NCBI GenBank assembly: GCA_019055375.1
Contig: JAHQIW010007140.1
Coordinates: forward strand, 1-64,000
Length of the DNA: 64,000 bases
Direction of reading: 5' to 3'
Origin: Parelaphostrongylus tenuis
Lineage: Eukaryota > Nematoda > Chromadorea > Rhabditida > Metastrongylidae
Positions 11,849 to 23,900 of the stretch are shown in pieces. The position numbers were made by a program, and so were the translations under genes. The notes beneath the pieces are model-generated. The model was not told the origin of the DNA. It made no database searches and saw only the letters and a program-made list of their open reading frames with translations. How positions within the stretch are numbered: position 1 is the stretch's first letter; each line of letters starts with the position of its first letter.

Positions 11849-14800
11849 ATGCAAGTGTTCTGTGACTGGTTGTCATGCCACCCATATAAAGTTCTTCTAA
11901 GCGTATTCCTTTTTCTCTGCCCACTTTTGAGGTACGATGAGATTTCCGGAGCATTCGGATTTTTGGTTAGAAAAAATATTCTATGACAAATGAGAGCACT
12001 TTTATTTAGTTTCTTTATATTTCGCCCGTTCCATGTAGAATCGGATGTACGACGAGGATTTGCACAAAAGAATGGAAGGTCGCTGGCCGAATTTCAGGTA
12101 GATCCAATATTTGTGGACTTTCAAATACTTCGTTGATTCTTTGTGCTTTTTCCACATTAATCAATGATGCGGTAAAAAGTAATGAGTATATGCTCCAGAT
12201 TATAACTAAGAGGAAATAAGAACGTTGTCTCACAACAGGCTAACAATTTTACAAGTACAGGCTTTGATAAAAAATCTATCTACTTTTACAACTCTTACAT
12301 GTAGCTGCATTATATGAAAGTAGCGAGACTGCGCCATGGTAGGAGGTTTAAGTAGTGCTGCTTTGCCTAACTCTTCTGGCCTATTTCTCCGACGATGTTT
12401 TCTCTTATCGTGGTGCACAATGAGTTATTAAGCAATTCATCGATAGTTTTGGAAAATAACATTTTCTGAATACATTTGTTAAATAAGAAATCACTGTCGA
12501 CTTTTAGATAGGTTTATGAGTTTTGCTTCAAAATAGTTGTTATTGGTTTTTTACGATGAGTTCATGCTATTGAGTTTAATCTTTCTTTTTCACACCTCAC
12601 AATTAAGCAGTTCCTTGTGGTCTCCTGTGGTTCTTTCGTCCAAGTGCTTCTTTACATCATGCATTCTCACGTACTGAGATTCAGAGGGGTATTCTGATGA
12701 GATCGTGGCGAAGCAGCAAATCTCCCATTCGTTTGTGCTGGCGTTTTGCTGTTCTTCTTGAACGAGACGATCAGAATAGAGCGCCGTGCGATCAACGGCA
12801 TGAAAGTGAGCCTAATAAGCTTCACATGAAAAGATTCATACCTTCTGTTTGCATAACGAAATCGTTTCAAATCTCAAATGGCGCACATTGATTGTCCATA
12901 ATGATCAGAGTCCAATGTAATCAAAAACATAGGCGCTCTTCTTTGATTCTCAACTACTCTAAGCCTCCCAGATGTTCACAACATTTTCTACATCGAAAAC
13001 GGAAGAAAGGATTTTGCAGAAAAGTATGCTTCGCTAGTGATTGGCTGAATGATATAGGTGCTTTCCAGCTGGAAGTGAACTTCGTTCCTCTCAAAGTTGC
13101 CAGTGGTTATCTTTGCTGACTTTAAAAACTCTCAATTTTAGCCATTTGAGAATTTCAAAGTAGGCCAAGCTCTAACACAATTCTGCATGTGAGCAGCGGA
13201 CAGAATTTGGTAGGTTCTGCAACTCTCAAATAGACCCACCTACAATCTGAATACCTCTGCTGATGTCAACTGTGGGAAACGAGAACGATGCTAAAAGGCG
13301 AGTGTTGTGACGTGAGCAACAAGTGAAGACACATTATCCGAATAGGGAAATGTTGGGAAATATTTTATATCAGATAAGATGTGACCTCATTCTGTTTGCT
13401 ACTTCATAAGTGAGCAGAGTTGCAGAGCACAAGGAGCTACTCGGGATGTGGGAAGCCTCATTTTTCAAAAAGTTATCGAAATCTTTCGTTGGGTTACAGT
13501 GGTATGGACAGACGGAACGTTCACTGTCGATATGAGGTAGCAGTTAATCACGCTAACTTTTTCTTCACGCCCGTCTTACTGCAACTTGGGAATCATTCAA
13601 AGGCAAAGGAACGCAGTAATCTTTGATTTTCAAATAGTCTAGGTTGAAGTTCTCACGGGGGCGCCATGGTTGAGTGGTTGTGATGCCAGCTGCAGCGCAC
13701 ATGGAGCCGAGCTCCACGCCCCAACTCTCTGCGGCAGTCAACAACAGCGCCTTATGGAACTACGACGTTTAAGGAAAAGGTGATTGGACGAAATGAATGC
13801 TAGAGGTACTGGGATCCTCACAGTGAAAAAAGCGAAGTTTTCTCTAAGACATTTTTGTGAGCGATTTTGAAAAGTTTGTCCGACTGTCAGCGCCTCAAAC
13901 AGCAGCGATAATTTCACAATGTTTGGGGGTGCATGTAGTCTGCATAGATGTTCTCTTCGTGATTAGCATGGAAATCCTCGTTGTCTACGTTTTTGTTTAG
14001 CAGATGAAGGTCTGACTAACAGCTTCATATTCTAATTGATGAAAAAAGGAGAGAATTTTTTTTACGCAAAAAAATTCTTTCAATACCCAATATCTGTCAG
14101 CGTGACTGGGTTCAATGTCGAGACCGACTACCCTGGCCAGGCCGTTGACGGCTGGCGGTTGACAGATAGATGCGCTGTAGCGTAGAAAGAGCGATGTGCA
14201 AAATGGGAGTCAGTAGTGTAACGGACAGAGCACGCATTCCCGGAAAGAGTGAGGTGCGGGTTCTAGTCTCGCCTGACGCGAAAGTTTTGCACATCACTCT
14301 GCATCAGTGGGTATATATTTGAAACATCATTACTACCGCTAGAAGCGGTTAAATAAAGATAATTTCGTTTGATCTCCAAAAAATTCTTCGTTGGAAAAAC
14401 AGTGCTGAAATGCCACTGGTCTTTTTTTTTTACTTTTACTTATGCTATTTTGGGAGTACTATTTTCGAGTTTCCCGATCAGTCAGACATATTGACATAGA
14501 CACGTCTGAATTATTGTTAAAGCCTGGTCTTTTAGAATTACTGTGAAAGAGGATCGTTAATAGACTGGCAGTGTTGAGTTCTGTTCAGAATTTCGCACAG
14601 TTTCATAACATCACCACTGATGGGTTGGCGATCTGGGTTATTCTGGTAGCAAACAAGCGATCTTCAGGAAAACAACCCATGAAGATGTCTACAGAAGTTC
14701 TTAACGAGGTATGACAGCTAACCAACGTCGTTAATTGCCTTGAGACTAAATTTTTTTCTGAACAGCATCGAATTTCAACTACCAGTTGATTAACGCCTAA

Positions 14801-14940
14801 TATCAAATTGATAAAAGTCATTGAAGATTGAACGACTGAACGAATTCGTTACTAACACTTCTGCTATATTGAATGATGAGAGAATTCATTTCAAGGATAT
14901 ACGAAACACCGAAGTGAACGATGTCTTTCATTGGTACAAG
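11849..14940 (+). CDS. PTR-1 exons 1-4: TM1 and start of first extracellular loop
   Basis: Exon 1 encodes a start Met and the first helix, with the family-typical HP before it (CHPYKVLLSVFLFLCPLL). Exon 2 carries ESDVRRGFAQKNGRS, like the conserved stretch that opens the first extracellular domain of PTR proteins. Exon 3 has TDGLAIWVILV, and exon 4 has IERLNEFVTNTSA followed by HFKDI and HWYK. Exons 1 to 2 join as AG|T, and exons 2, 3 and 4 are phase 0. The acceptor of exon 4 (ATAAAAG) is weak, but the duplicated copy at 38.16 kb supports the reading. Intron 2 is about 2.5 kb and contains SINE-B and element C insertions. Confidence 0.7.
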
Positions 14941-17900
14941 GTATGCCGTCAAATAATTACCCTATCATTATAAGTAATAACCGTGCACCTATGACAGCAT
15001 GAAAAGTATATGAATTTGCTTTGACTAGTTAGCGTAGAATGATTAACTTCTTCATGCATGCAAAGCGAAGATCCTGTAAGTGTCGCGGCGCAAGACTACT
15101 AGACTATTCGAATGGGTTTGCCGACGCTTTTACATATCGCCAAAGTCAAAAGACAAGCGGAGAAGTAACGTCATGAGTATGATGGCAACGCATTCGTCCT
15201 TCTGGTTCATTTCTGGAATTTCAACGTTTATCCAGAATGCATCAAGAATCCTGCGCGTTGATGTTTTGATCTCTGCGCTAGGATCATGGTGGGCGCCTCA
15301 AAAATGTTACCGTTGTGCTTTTGTGGTCCATGTCTACCTAAGAACGCATGCGGTAGAGTGGCTAGAAGTGCTCTGCGTCGCACACAAGATTGATGGCTCG
15401 ACCTCGCACTCATGGCTCACCAACCAATCCATCCCTCCGAAGTCGCTGAATTGGTACCAGACTTGTCTGAAAGGATAAGCATCACTTATTGGATACAGCG
15501 GTGGGCCACTGTGAGTCACTGTAAAAACCCGATATGCATTGGGTCACCCTCAAGTGAGGCCAACAATCGAAAACTGGCGCATGACCCATCCCTCAGGGAT
15601 TGGTGAACGCTGAAAGCTTTTTATCCTTCATGTCTACCTGAAGGTTCACTTCTGGGATTTTGGTTTCACAATCGAAATGCTTTTTTATGCTGATACAAAA
15701 TGGTCTACCCGTTTTTCTATTTCCAGTGTATTCATCTCCGTGCTTTACATGGTAATGAATTTACTGTGCCGGAATTCATAGAGTACCCCTCTCTTCCTTT
15801 ACTGTAGTTCATACAATATTTTGAGTTGCGCAGTCGATACGTGGAAGCTACTGCGACTAGCTGACGGCGTTAAATGAGAGGTAAAAATTCATGCACTACC
15901 ACAGAACTTTGAAGACCACATCTTTCTAGACACCTTCTAGTAGAGCTACTAACTTCGTTTGCCATGAATGACACTTTGAAAGAGATTTTATTTAGGATCG
16001 AGATATTGTGGATATATAGGTAACCTCAGCAGAATAAAAGTTTGGTCTAGGAAGCGTCAGGTATCAAAACAGCGTTTGAGTGTAAGATATCTCAAACTCG
16101 CTAGTTCTACGAGTGGAATCTGGAATTGCAAGAATGGGCAGTGTGACACCTTTTAATGTCATATTATTTTGGCTATTTTGGTGCCCAAACAGCTTACCTA
16201 GATACCATCTAATCAATCGGCGGCTTGTCCACATAGAAAGGTGTCTTTTCAGTAGTTTTTCCGCTTAAATTCTCACTGTCGGCGAAAACTTATTGTTGTG
16301 GTAGCGATGGTGCGGCTTGGAGAGTGTGATTAGTGAGAGGCGCCAAGATTCCTCTGCTTGGAATGGCACCGTTTGCAGCATCATTATTGATAAGATTCGT
16401 TGTTTTCTAACTTTTAATCGCTATAACAACCTATGGTTGCTGTATTTTATGAGGGGATATCAAATCATATTTTTTCAGACACAAAAGCTTAAATGCACCA
16501 TTAACATGTGAGGGGGTACGGAAAGAACATGGAGAATTTATAGATAAAAAAGAACGAGGCTCTTGACATTGATTAATTCTTTAGGACTACGCCATAGAGT
16601 TGTTTTCATTACTAACTCGTTTAAGGTTATTGAATGCATATCCGGCCTTTTACCGCGGTAGCTTAAAAATGTATCAAGTCAGTGCTGCTGATCCATCCAG
16701 ACAAATTTGGTACCAGATTGCCGATCCCGGAGAGATGGAAGACTTGGTGAGCCGTGAGCGCGAAATTGAACCATGGACCTTGTATGAGACTCAGAGCAGC
16801 TCTAAGCACTGCGCCACATGCGCCAGCCGGAGCGTTCTTGCGATAAGAAGAACGTAACAACATTTCTACTTCTCAATACTTTCTACTACGACGGGTGCCT
16901 CTCAGTTTATTGAGGGATATCGCCTTTGGCATTAGCGAGTGTGGTTGATGTTGCCTAGAATTACAGACAGATGAGAACGGTTAGTTGAGAAGAGCATGAA
17001 AGTTCATGGTTAAATCGTAAGGGCACGAAACGAATGCAAACTGTACTAAGTTCGCATTCTATCCCTTTTCCGTAACCTTGCGTAGCCTCGTCATAAAAAT
17101 CGATGCCAAGTAACCTTTATAGTCCATGTTTTTAATAGAATGGACGACATTTCATCAAAAAGGGATACAAAGACAAACATCTTTGAGTGAAGAACAATTC
17201 ATACAAGAGAGTTTCCGCGCAGTTATTCTTCATTGCTTGATTACTTGTTCGACAGAAATTATAGAGGAACACGTTTTAATAGCATATGCAAATCATCTCT
17301 CTAAAAATGATTTGGTTTTATCAGCTATTTTTATAGCCTTCATCTCGATTAGAGTAGCCGTTTTTGTACAACTTTTCTAGGTAAGGTGCATGCATCAGAC
17401 GAATTTCCATTCCGAAAGAAATTCATTTTCAGTACGCCTACAGGTGGTCGGAGTACTTCTCTGGTATTCACCTCGATTTCCGGTCAGCGAGACAATGGGA
17501 CACAAATTTTTCATCGGCAATCATTTCTTTGGAGTCAACCTACACAAAGAATCTCAGGTTTGTTTTCCTTCTCTCTAGGTTCATTGATAAAATGATGGAT
17601 GGTATCAAGTTCATACAGAAATGTGACGTATAATCTATATGAACTCCACTGAAGTTTTTTTAAAAGCCTATAAAAGAAATTCTAGCGCGGTCCTATTGAG
17701 AGCATGGAATACGTAACACTGTGGTACATGTGTCAAGTAGAAGATGCTTCGCAGAGAACGAAACTACAAGCACTTCAGATGGAATTATTTGAAAAAAGTC
17801 GATCTGACAACTTTAGTGATCTTATTAGTTTCGACATTTATGGAGATCAGGTGAGTATGTACAAGTTCCTTCTCACTTATTGGCGCAAACACAAGCTATA

Positions 17901-20900
17901 GTTGACTAGATGAGATAGCAGGAGTTGCTCCTAAGTTAACCGCCGCCGATGATGAGGAATCGGCGTCGCCCACGCTGCAAAGCGTTAACCAGTCCCTTTA
18001 AATGTGTTTTGAAGCTATTTAGACATCTCCTCATCCCTGCTATAAAATAGAGTTTGGTGTGGGACATGGGCCACTGATGACTCTGACGTACCAACGTCGA
18101 AAAGGTTCTATACATTCTCACGGACTATATCAAACGTTTGACACGAGGTCTATTACAGTCGTTGAGATGGATTGATGTTCGTAGTATGATATGAATCTAT
18201 ATTTTAGCACATTAGTTTTTCATTTGACTAGTTATCACAGTGTTTTTTTCACTGTGCGGATCCCAGTACTTCTGGCAATAAAATCGTTTTTCGTCTTGTT
18301 CTTGAACGGTGCAGGATACTGGTCTGCGAGTCTTCTTGCAATGTCAAAGACAGCCCTGCTATGGCGTTCTATAAGACGTTGTTGTTGGCTGCCGGAGAGA
18401 AGTGAGGGTGGGGGAAGTGAAACCCGGCTCTACGCGCGCCGTGACCAACATCACATCCACTCGGCCACGGCTCCCTATGAATCTGTATATATCATGCATA
18501 TGATTTAGCCCGTAAAGCCATTTGCTGATGTCTATAGTTGTATCGCGTCAGCCCTATCCCAATATCCGCATTCTATTTCAGTCCTTCGGAAAAAGCACTT
18601 TTCTGCTTTTTCCTAAGTTCTGATTAGTCTTTCGATTGCTCAAACTCTCGACAATGGTCCTATAGTTCGCTCTTAAAACGGCCTTTTCTTCGAGCTGCAG
18701 CAGTAAAAAGGGAAGCTGTTTCACATTCGGCCTGTTATCGTGCGTACTTCTATAATTTGTTTGAAAAATTTTTCTCTGTTTTGTAAAGACTCCTAGCTTT
18801 CTGTACTTCAAATATGAAAAAAAACTTTGTCTGACGACCTGTCATTTATCATTGCCAAGTAAACTCGCTATAAGCCTAAACCTAAGCTTATGCTCGAAAA
18901 GCCACAGGATCATGTGCAAAAAATCTTAAAGTATCAGAGTCATATATTGGATCTAGAGTACTTTTTAAAGCTGAAAAAGACTACTAAATTCGATAACAAA
19001 TGGCATGCCACACGTTAATCGTGCTGCGCGACCAATCAGCTGCGCGATCGTTACACAGCCGCCCACACACTTTAGCCGGTAAGAAATGCGTGTCATGTGC
19101 GAAACTCAGTTTTCCTTTGGCCGCTACGGCATACTAAGAAGTGTTTTTTCATTAACCATGTAAGTCCATGAAATAGTCGAAATTTAAGGTATTGGAAGAC
19201 TATTAAATCATTAAACCCAAGTATAAAGCGCCTTGTTTTTAGAGGGTTGAAATGGCTAAAGATCACGGTAAAAAACTGTCAGAATATATGATTGAGCAAA
19301 ACACTGTACGTGGGTGCAGTATACGTTTACAAGCTTTTTTTCACTTGCCCATGCATTTATGCTGTTCACGACCTGAACACTTTGACAGTTTCGTGAGAAT
19401 TTTGTTCCCCAACATTATTGGCGTACGACAATGTATAAGTCACAGTAAATTTCTTTTGATTCAAAGCCACAACGAATGGCGTGAAACGAGTAACAAGAAC
19501 TCAAACTGACCAACTAAACCCTATTTGAAAATATTCGACTCATAGGTGAATTTAAGCTGGCCAGCATGGAGATGCTTCGTGGAACAGTGAACAGTGTGAA
19601 GTTCTTTGCATTGGGAGTGGTTTTGATGATCGTGTTCATGTCAATTGCTTTCAATCATATCGCCTTTGGCTCAAAGGTAGGGTGGTTTGAAAATTAGATC
19701 CAAATAAATGCGACCAACTAAGCGCACTCGGATCAACTATTCACAGTGTTTATTCTTCTTCACTTTTTGTACTTCCTAAAAAATTCATACAAGAAACGTC
19801 AGGCGTAGAAACTGCAGTTTTGTCATTGCCCAAATTTTTCAAGGCCATTAGTTTGTAGCTAAAAGCCCTCTCGCTCTACACGTTTGCCTGAAATTCATGA
19901 CTAATCCCTCTCTGTTTGAACTTTTCACTTTCCCTTTTGTTAATATCTGTGGGGAAGGAAACACAACCTGGCGACTATGTTTCAGCAGATACTCATCATT
20001 GGCGCACTCAGCGTTTCCAGCGACAGCCATAGCTACATGTTTTGCGATTCTTGGTTGGATCCAATTCCCGTTCAACTCAATCATGTGCATTATGCCTTTT
20101 CTCGTCATGGGCATTGGCAAGTATTTCTCGTTTTTCTACGATGTGCCAAAACTCTTATAAATTCGTTTTTTTCAGTTGGCAGTGATACGAAAGATCCTTC
20201 AGATTTTGGGTAACTAAGCCTTCATATATAACATTATTGCAATAACAGCGCGATGATATATTAAATTTGCTCAGTAGACAGGAGTATTAACCACGTGGAG
20301 TACAAATAACAACGTGGAGCATCTGCAGTAGATTATTATAAAGTAGGAGGACTACTCATCTGTTATAAGGTGTCAAATGGAGATTAGACCCCTTTCGCTG
20401 TACAAGAATGTTTCATAGGAGTGTTAGTAATAATTCAAAACTTAAATTTCTGGCTAGCGCATATGTGGCTGGTTTTCAAAACGTCTTTATTAGTACTTTT
20501 CAATAAAAGGGAAACATTTATGTTTTACGGACAGGTTTTCCTCGCAAGACAGAGCTCTTCCTTCAAAATATAAGTAATAATTCGATAGCGCAGGAGATTC
20601 CAGCGGCATGCTTATTTTCTAAAAAGATCGTTTTCTGCGCAGTCTAGCAGGGCATTTAAGACTAATTCACATACGTAGGTGTTCTTTGGCCAATTCGCGG
20701 GTTGTGGGGTGAAGTGCAGGGTGGATTGGCGCGATCGTCGGTCGATGACGCCTATATGTAGTGCAATTTTTATTATTTGATTAGGGACTGCTTTTCCACT
20801 TTGAAAGAAACTCCACATTGAACGTCTGGCTCTGGTACTAGAAGGTTTTCTCTACACGTTTATGTGCTTTTCGCGCTTTCAGCGACGCAACGGTTAAATT

Positions 20901-23900
20901 TCGTGGCCGCTGTGGAACATGATTTGATCATGAATTTTACAGCGTTATAAAACTGTCTCTTCAAAAATTAGCGACGTTCCGCGCTAGCCAGAAATTCAAG
21001 CTCACAAACGGTCACTAACGCTCTTATAAAAAGCTTTTTTTTCAGCAAGAAAGATCAAATTTCCATTTGTACCATAAAATGGACAAGAATCGTAAGAGGT
21101 TCCATTGCACAAATGCTCCTCATACAATCAGTGCTCACTGATTAAATTTTGTTTTATGAGACTAAGAACAAGGTAGATATGCAATGCAAACGATATTTGA
21201 TTGATTGGTGTGACGCTAGTTGCATATCGAATAGACGAATGGTCTCAAGCTCGAGTCATCGCGTGTTACTATCTACCCAGTGATTCTACATGATTTCCGA
21301 TCATATATGACAAGCACCCGATTTTTGTGTCGAGCGATTTAGAATAGATCAATTGACAGAACTGGCTTCTGCCATGGAAAATATGCGTTCAATAAGAGAC
21401 CTGCGGTGAGATGGAAGATGAGAATAATCACGAAAAATGTTTTCTATATCAAGTCTTCTCGGAATTTTAAGCACACTTTGATCTCAAAGAGGTAAGCAAT
21501 GTTGCATTCGTTTAGGTGTCGACGATGCATTTCTTCTTCTTCATTCCTGGCGCCTTCACGGTCACCTTGAAATCAAACAGAGGATGCATTCCACAGTACG
21601 CGAAATCGGACCATCGATGGCTATTACGTCGGCGACAAATTCACTCGCTTTTGGAATTGGAATTGCTTCATCAACACCCTTGGTAGAGTAAGATGATGAT
21701 CAAACCCTCAAGAAATTTAAAATACATAAACATAAGCGGCAAAAATCACTGGTGATATATTTATTCATACAGTTGATTGTTTTACGAGCCTCAATGTACT
21801 GGCTTGTGAAGCTCAATGTACCCAGTAACTGCAGATTGAAAAAAGCTGTTCATCTGATAAGTTTCCCACCTCAACATTCAGGATCCTCTTAGCTTGGTTA
21901 TCCCTGAAATCGCACGGAGAGTTGTCTTGTTCCGCACTTTACAGCATTTATAAGAAAAAAAGTTCCTTAAACAGCAGCCTAAACGGCACGAGAAATATTC
22001 GTAGACTACTGTGGAGACTAATACAAGGAAACTAAATGAAAGAAAGCAGAACTGCATCTGCACACCAATGATGAGATGTGATGATGCATAATGGAAAAGA
22101 AAATGTAACATTTATATAAGATATTTTTTGCCTCATAAGGGTTTTTATTACGGTAAAAATGCGCTAAAGTCTGAAACACCTTCTTTTGGAGCTTGTGACG
22201 AACAAGAAGATCTGGCTATGATTTATAGCGTGACCGAAGAATGAAGCAACAAATAGTAGCTAGTCTGAAAGAAACTATTGCAAGAGTGTCGGGCATATTT
22301 GTTTTGACCTGCGGAAAGTATTGCCTACTGACTGTCTTATTGGGAATCTAGTTGTGCGATGGTGACTCTACATTCTTTTCGGACACTTTATTGATCCGTC
22401 TGCATAAAGTTTTTTTCACCATGGGGATCCCAGTACTTCTAGTATTCAATTCCCTTTTTCGTCCTCTTCTTAAATGCCGCAGACTATGGTTGAGCGAGTC
22501 TCCTTGCGATCTCGAAGAGAGCCTGGCTATGGCTTTCCATAGAGCATTGTAATTGACTGCCGGAGAGAGTTGGAAGGGGTGGAGGAGAGATGGAGCACGT
22601 ACGCCGCTGTGAGCATTACAATCTCTCGCCCACCGCGTCCCGACTCTCAATGTGGAATATAAAAATATGAATTGCTAGAGGTATTTCTTGTATTGGGTAT
22701 TCAGATGCGTGCATTTTGCATGTGCACCGGCACTGCAATCGAACCACTCGGTCACGGCGCCCAGACTCTAAATTAAAGATGGAGAAATATTAATTGCTAG
22801 TGATTTTTAGTGTCAGGTTTTCAGATGAGTGCATTTTGTTTATGCACCTGCATTGCGATTTTCCTGGATTTCGTCTTTGAGTTTCTTATCTTTTGTCCAT
22901 TGCTCGCTTTGTTCTACAAAGAACGCGAAGCAAAAACGGTGAATCATCTTGCGTAAGTCAGTTTCACTGCTCCCTTCTGCGCCTCGCATCTAATCATAGT
23001 TACAAATTTGGGATTTTTCAGATGGTTTTCATGGGATGCTTACGTCAATGTGCTCTTCTCACGATTCGGGCGCATTTTCACAGTCGTGTTTACGTTTGTC
23101 ATTTATGTTTGTGCGATTCTCGGTGTCAAAGCGATGAGGCCAGCGTTTGACCCATCGAAGACTTTTCCAAGAGATTCAGATCTCGTTCTTTCCCTACGAA
23201 AATTCGAAAAAATACAGCTTGAAGTGAGTCAAGTTTCGATAAAGTTTATGTTGAAGATAGTCGTAGTTCAAATATCGTTGAATTCTGTTACAGTACACTC
23301 CTATCAACTTCATCAGTATTATGCCCAACATGTCGAATTCTGACGATGTTATGTCCTTCTTCGAGATGGTACATCGGCTTGAAAATAGTGAGGGTTGCTA
23401 TGGACCCGAACGGACTCAGCTAATGCTCCGCGATTTCATTGAGGTATTAAGTCACAATGTTGTACATTTAATACTTTCTGAAAACAATTTGTTCCTTCTT
23501 CAAGTGTATTTTTCCAGTGGGAAAACGCTCAAAACAACTCAATGTCGTATGAAGACTTTCCGAGATTTCTCATGGAACGCAAATTGAAGGACAAGGTCGT
23601 AATTCAGTACAGTGCAAACAAGCAAGTTTATGAATTGTTCATGCTCTCTCATATGAAATTCTTCATATACTTGTTTTTAGCGAGACGGTGGAAAGTGTTC
23701 GTGCGAACTTCGTAGTCATCTGTCGAGGTACATATAAGTTTACTTTCTGTGGCTACGTCTTTTTTGGTAGCGAAATTCAACGATGCATCAACAAAATTCT
23801 CGTTTGCCTGGAAAACAGCTTCAGTCTTATACCGCCCACCCCTGCTGCAGTGACTTTTTCTTATTTACCTCTTCGCATGCCACATCAAAGTTGAAATTTC

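Noticed and set aside
17126..17380. Plus-strand frame of 84 codons as a PTR-1 exon
   Set aside because: No family motif, wrong place in the protein, and the next exon has its own acceptor with phase 0.
19252..19509. Plus-strand frame after a TTTTTAG acceptor as an exon between PTR-1 exons 7 and 8
   Set aside because: Exon 7 joins exon 8 directly in phase 0, giving the family sequence IYGDQ-LASMEMLRG; inserting this frame breaks it.
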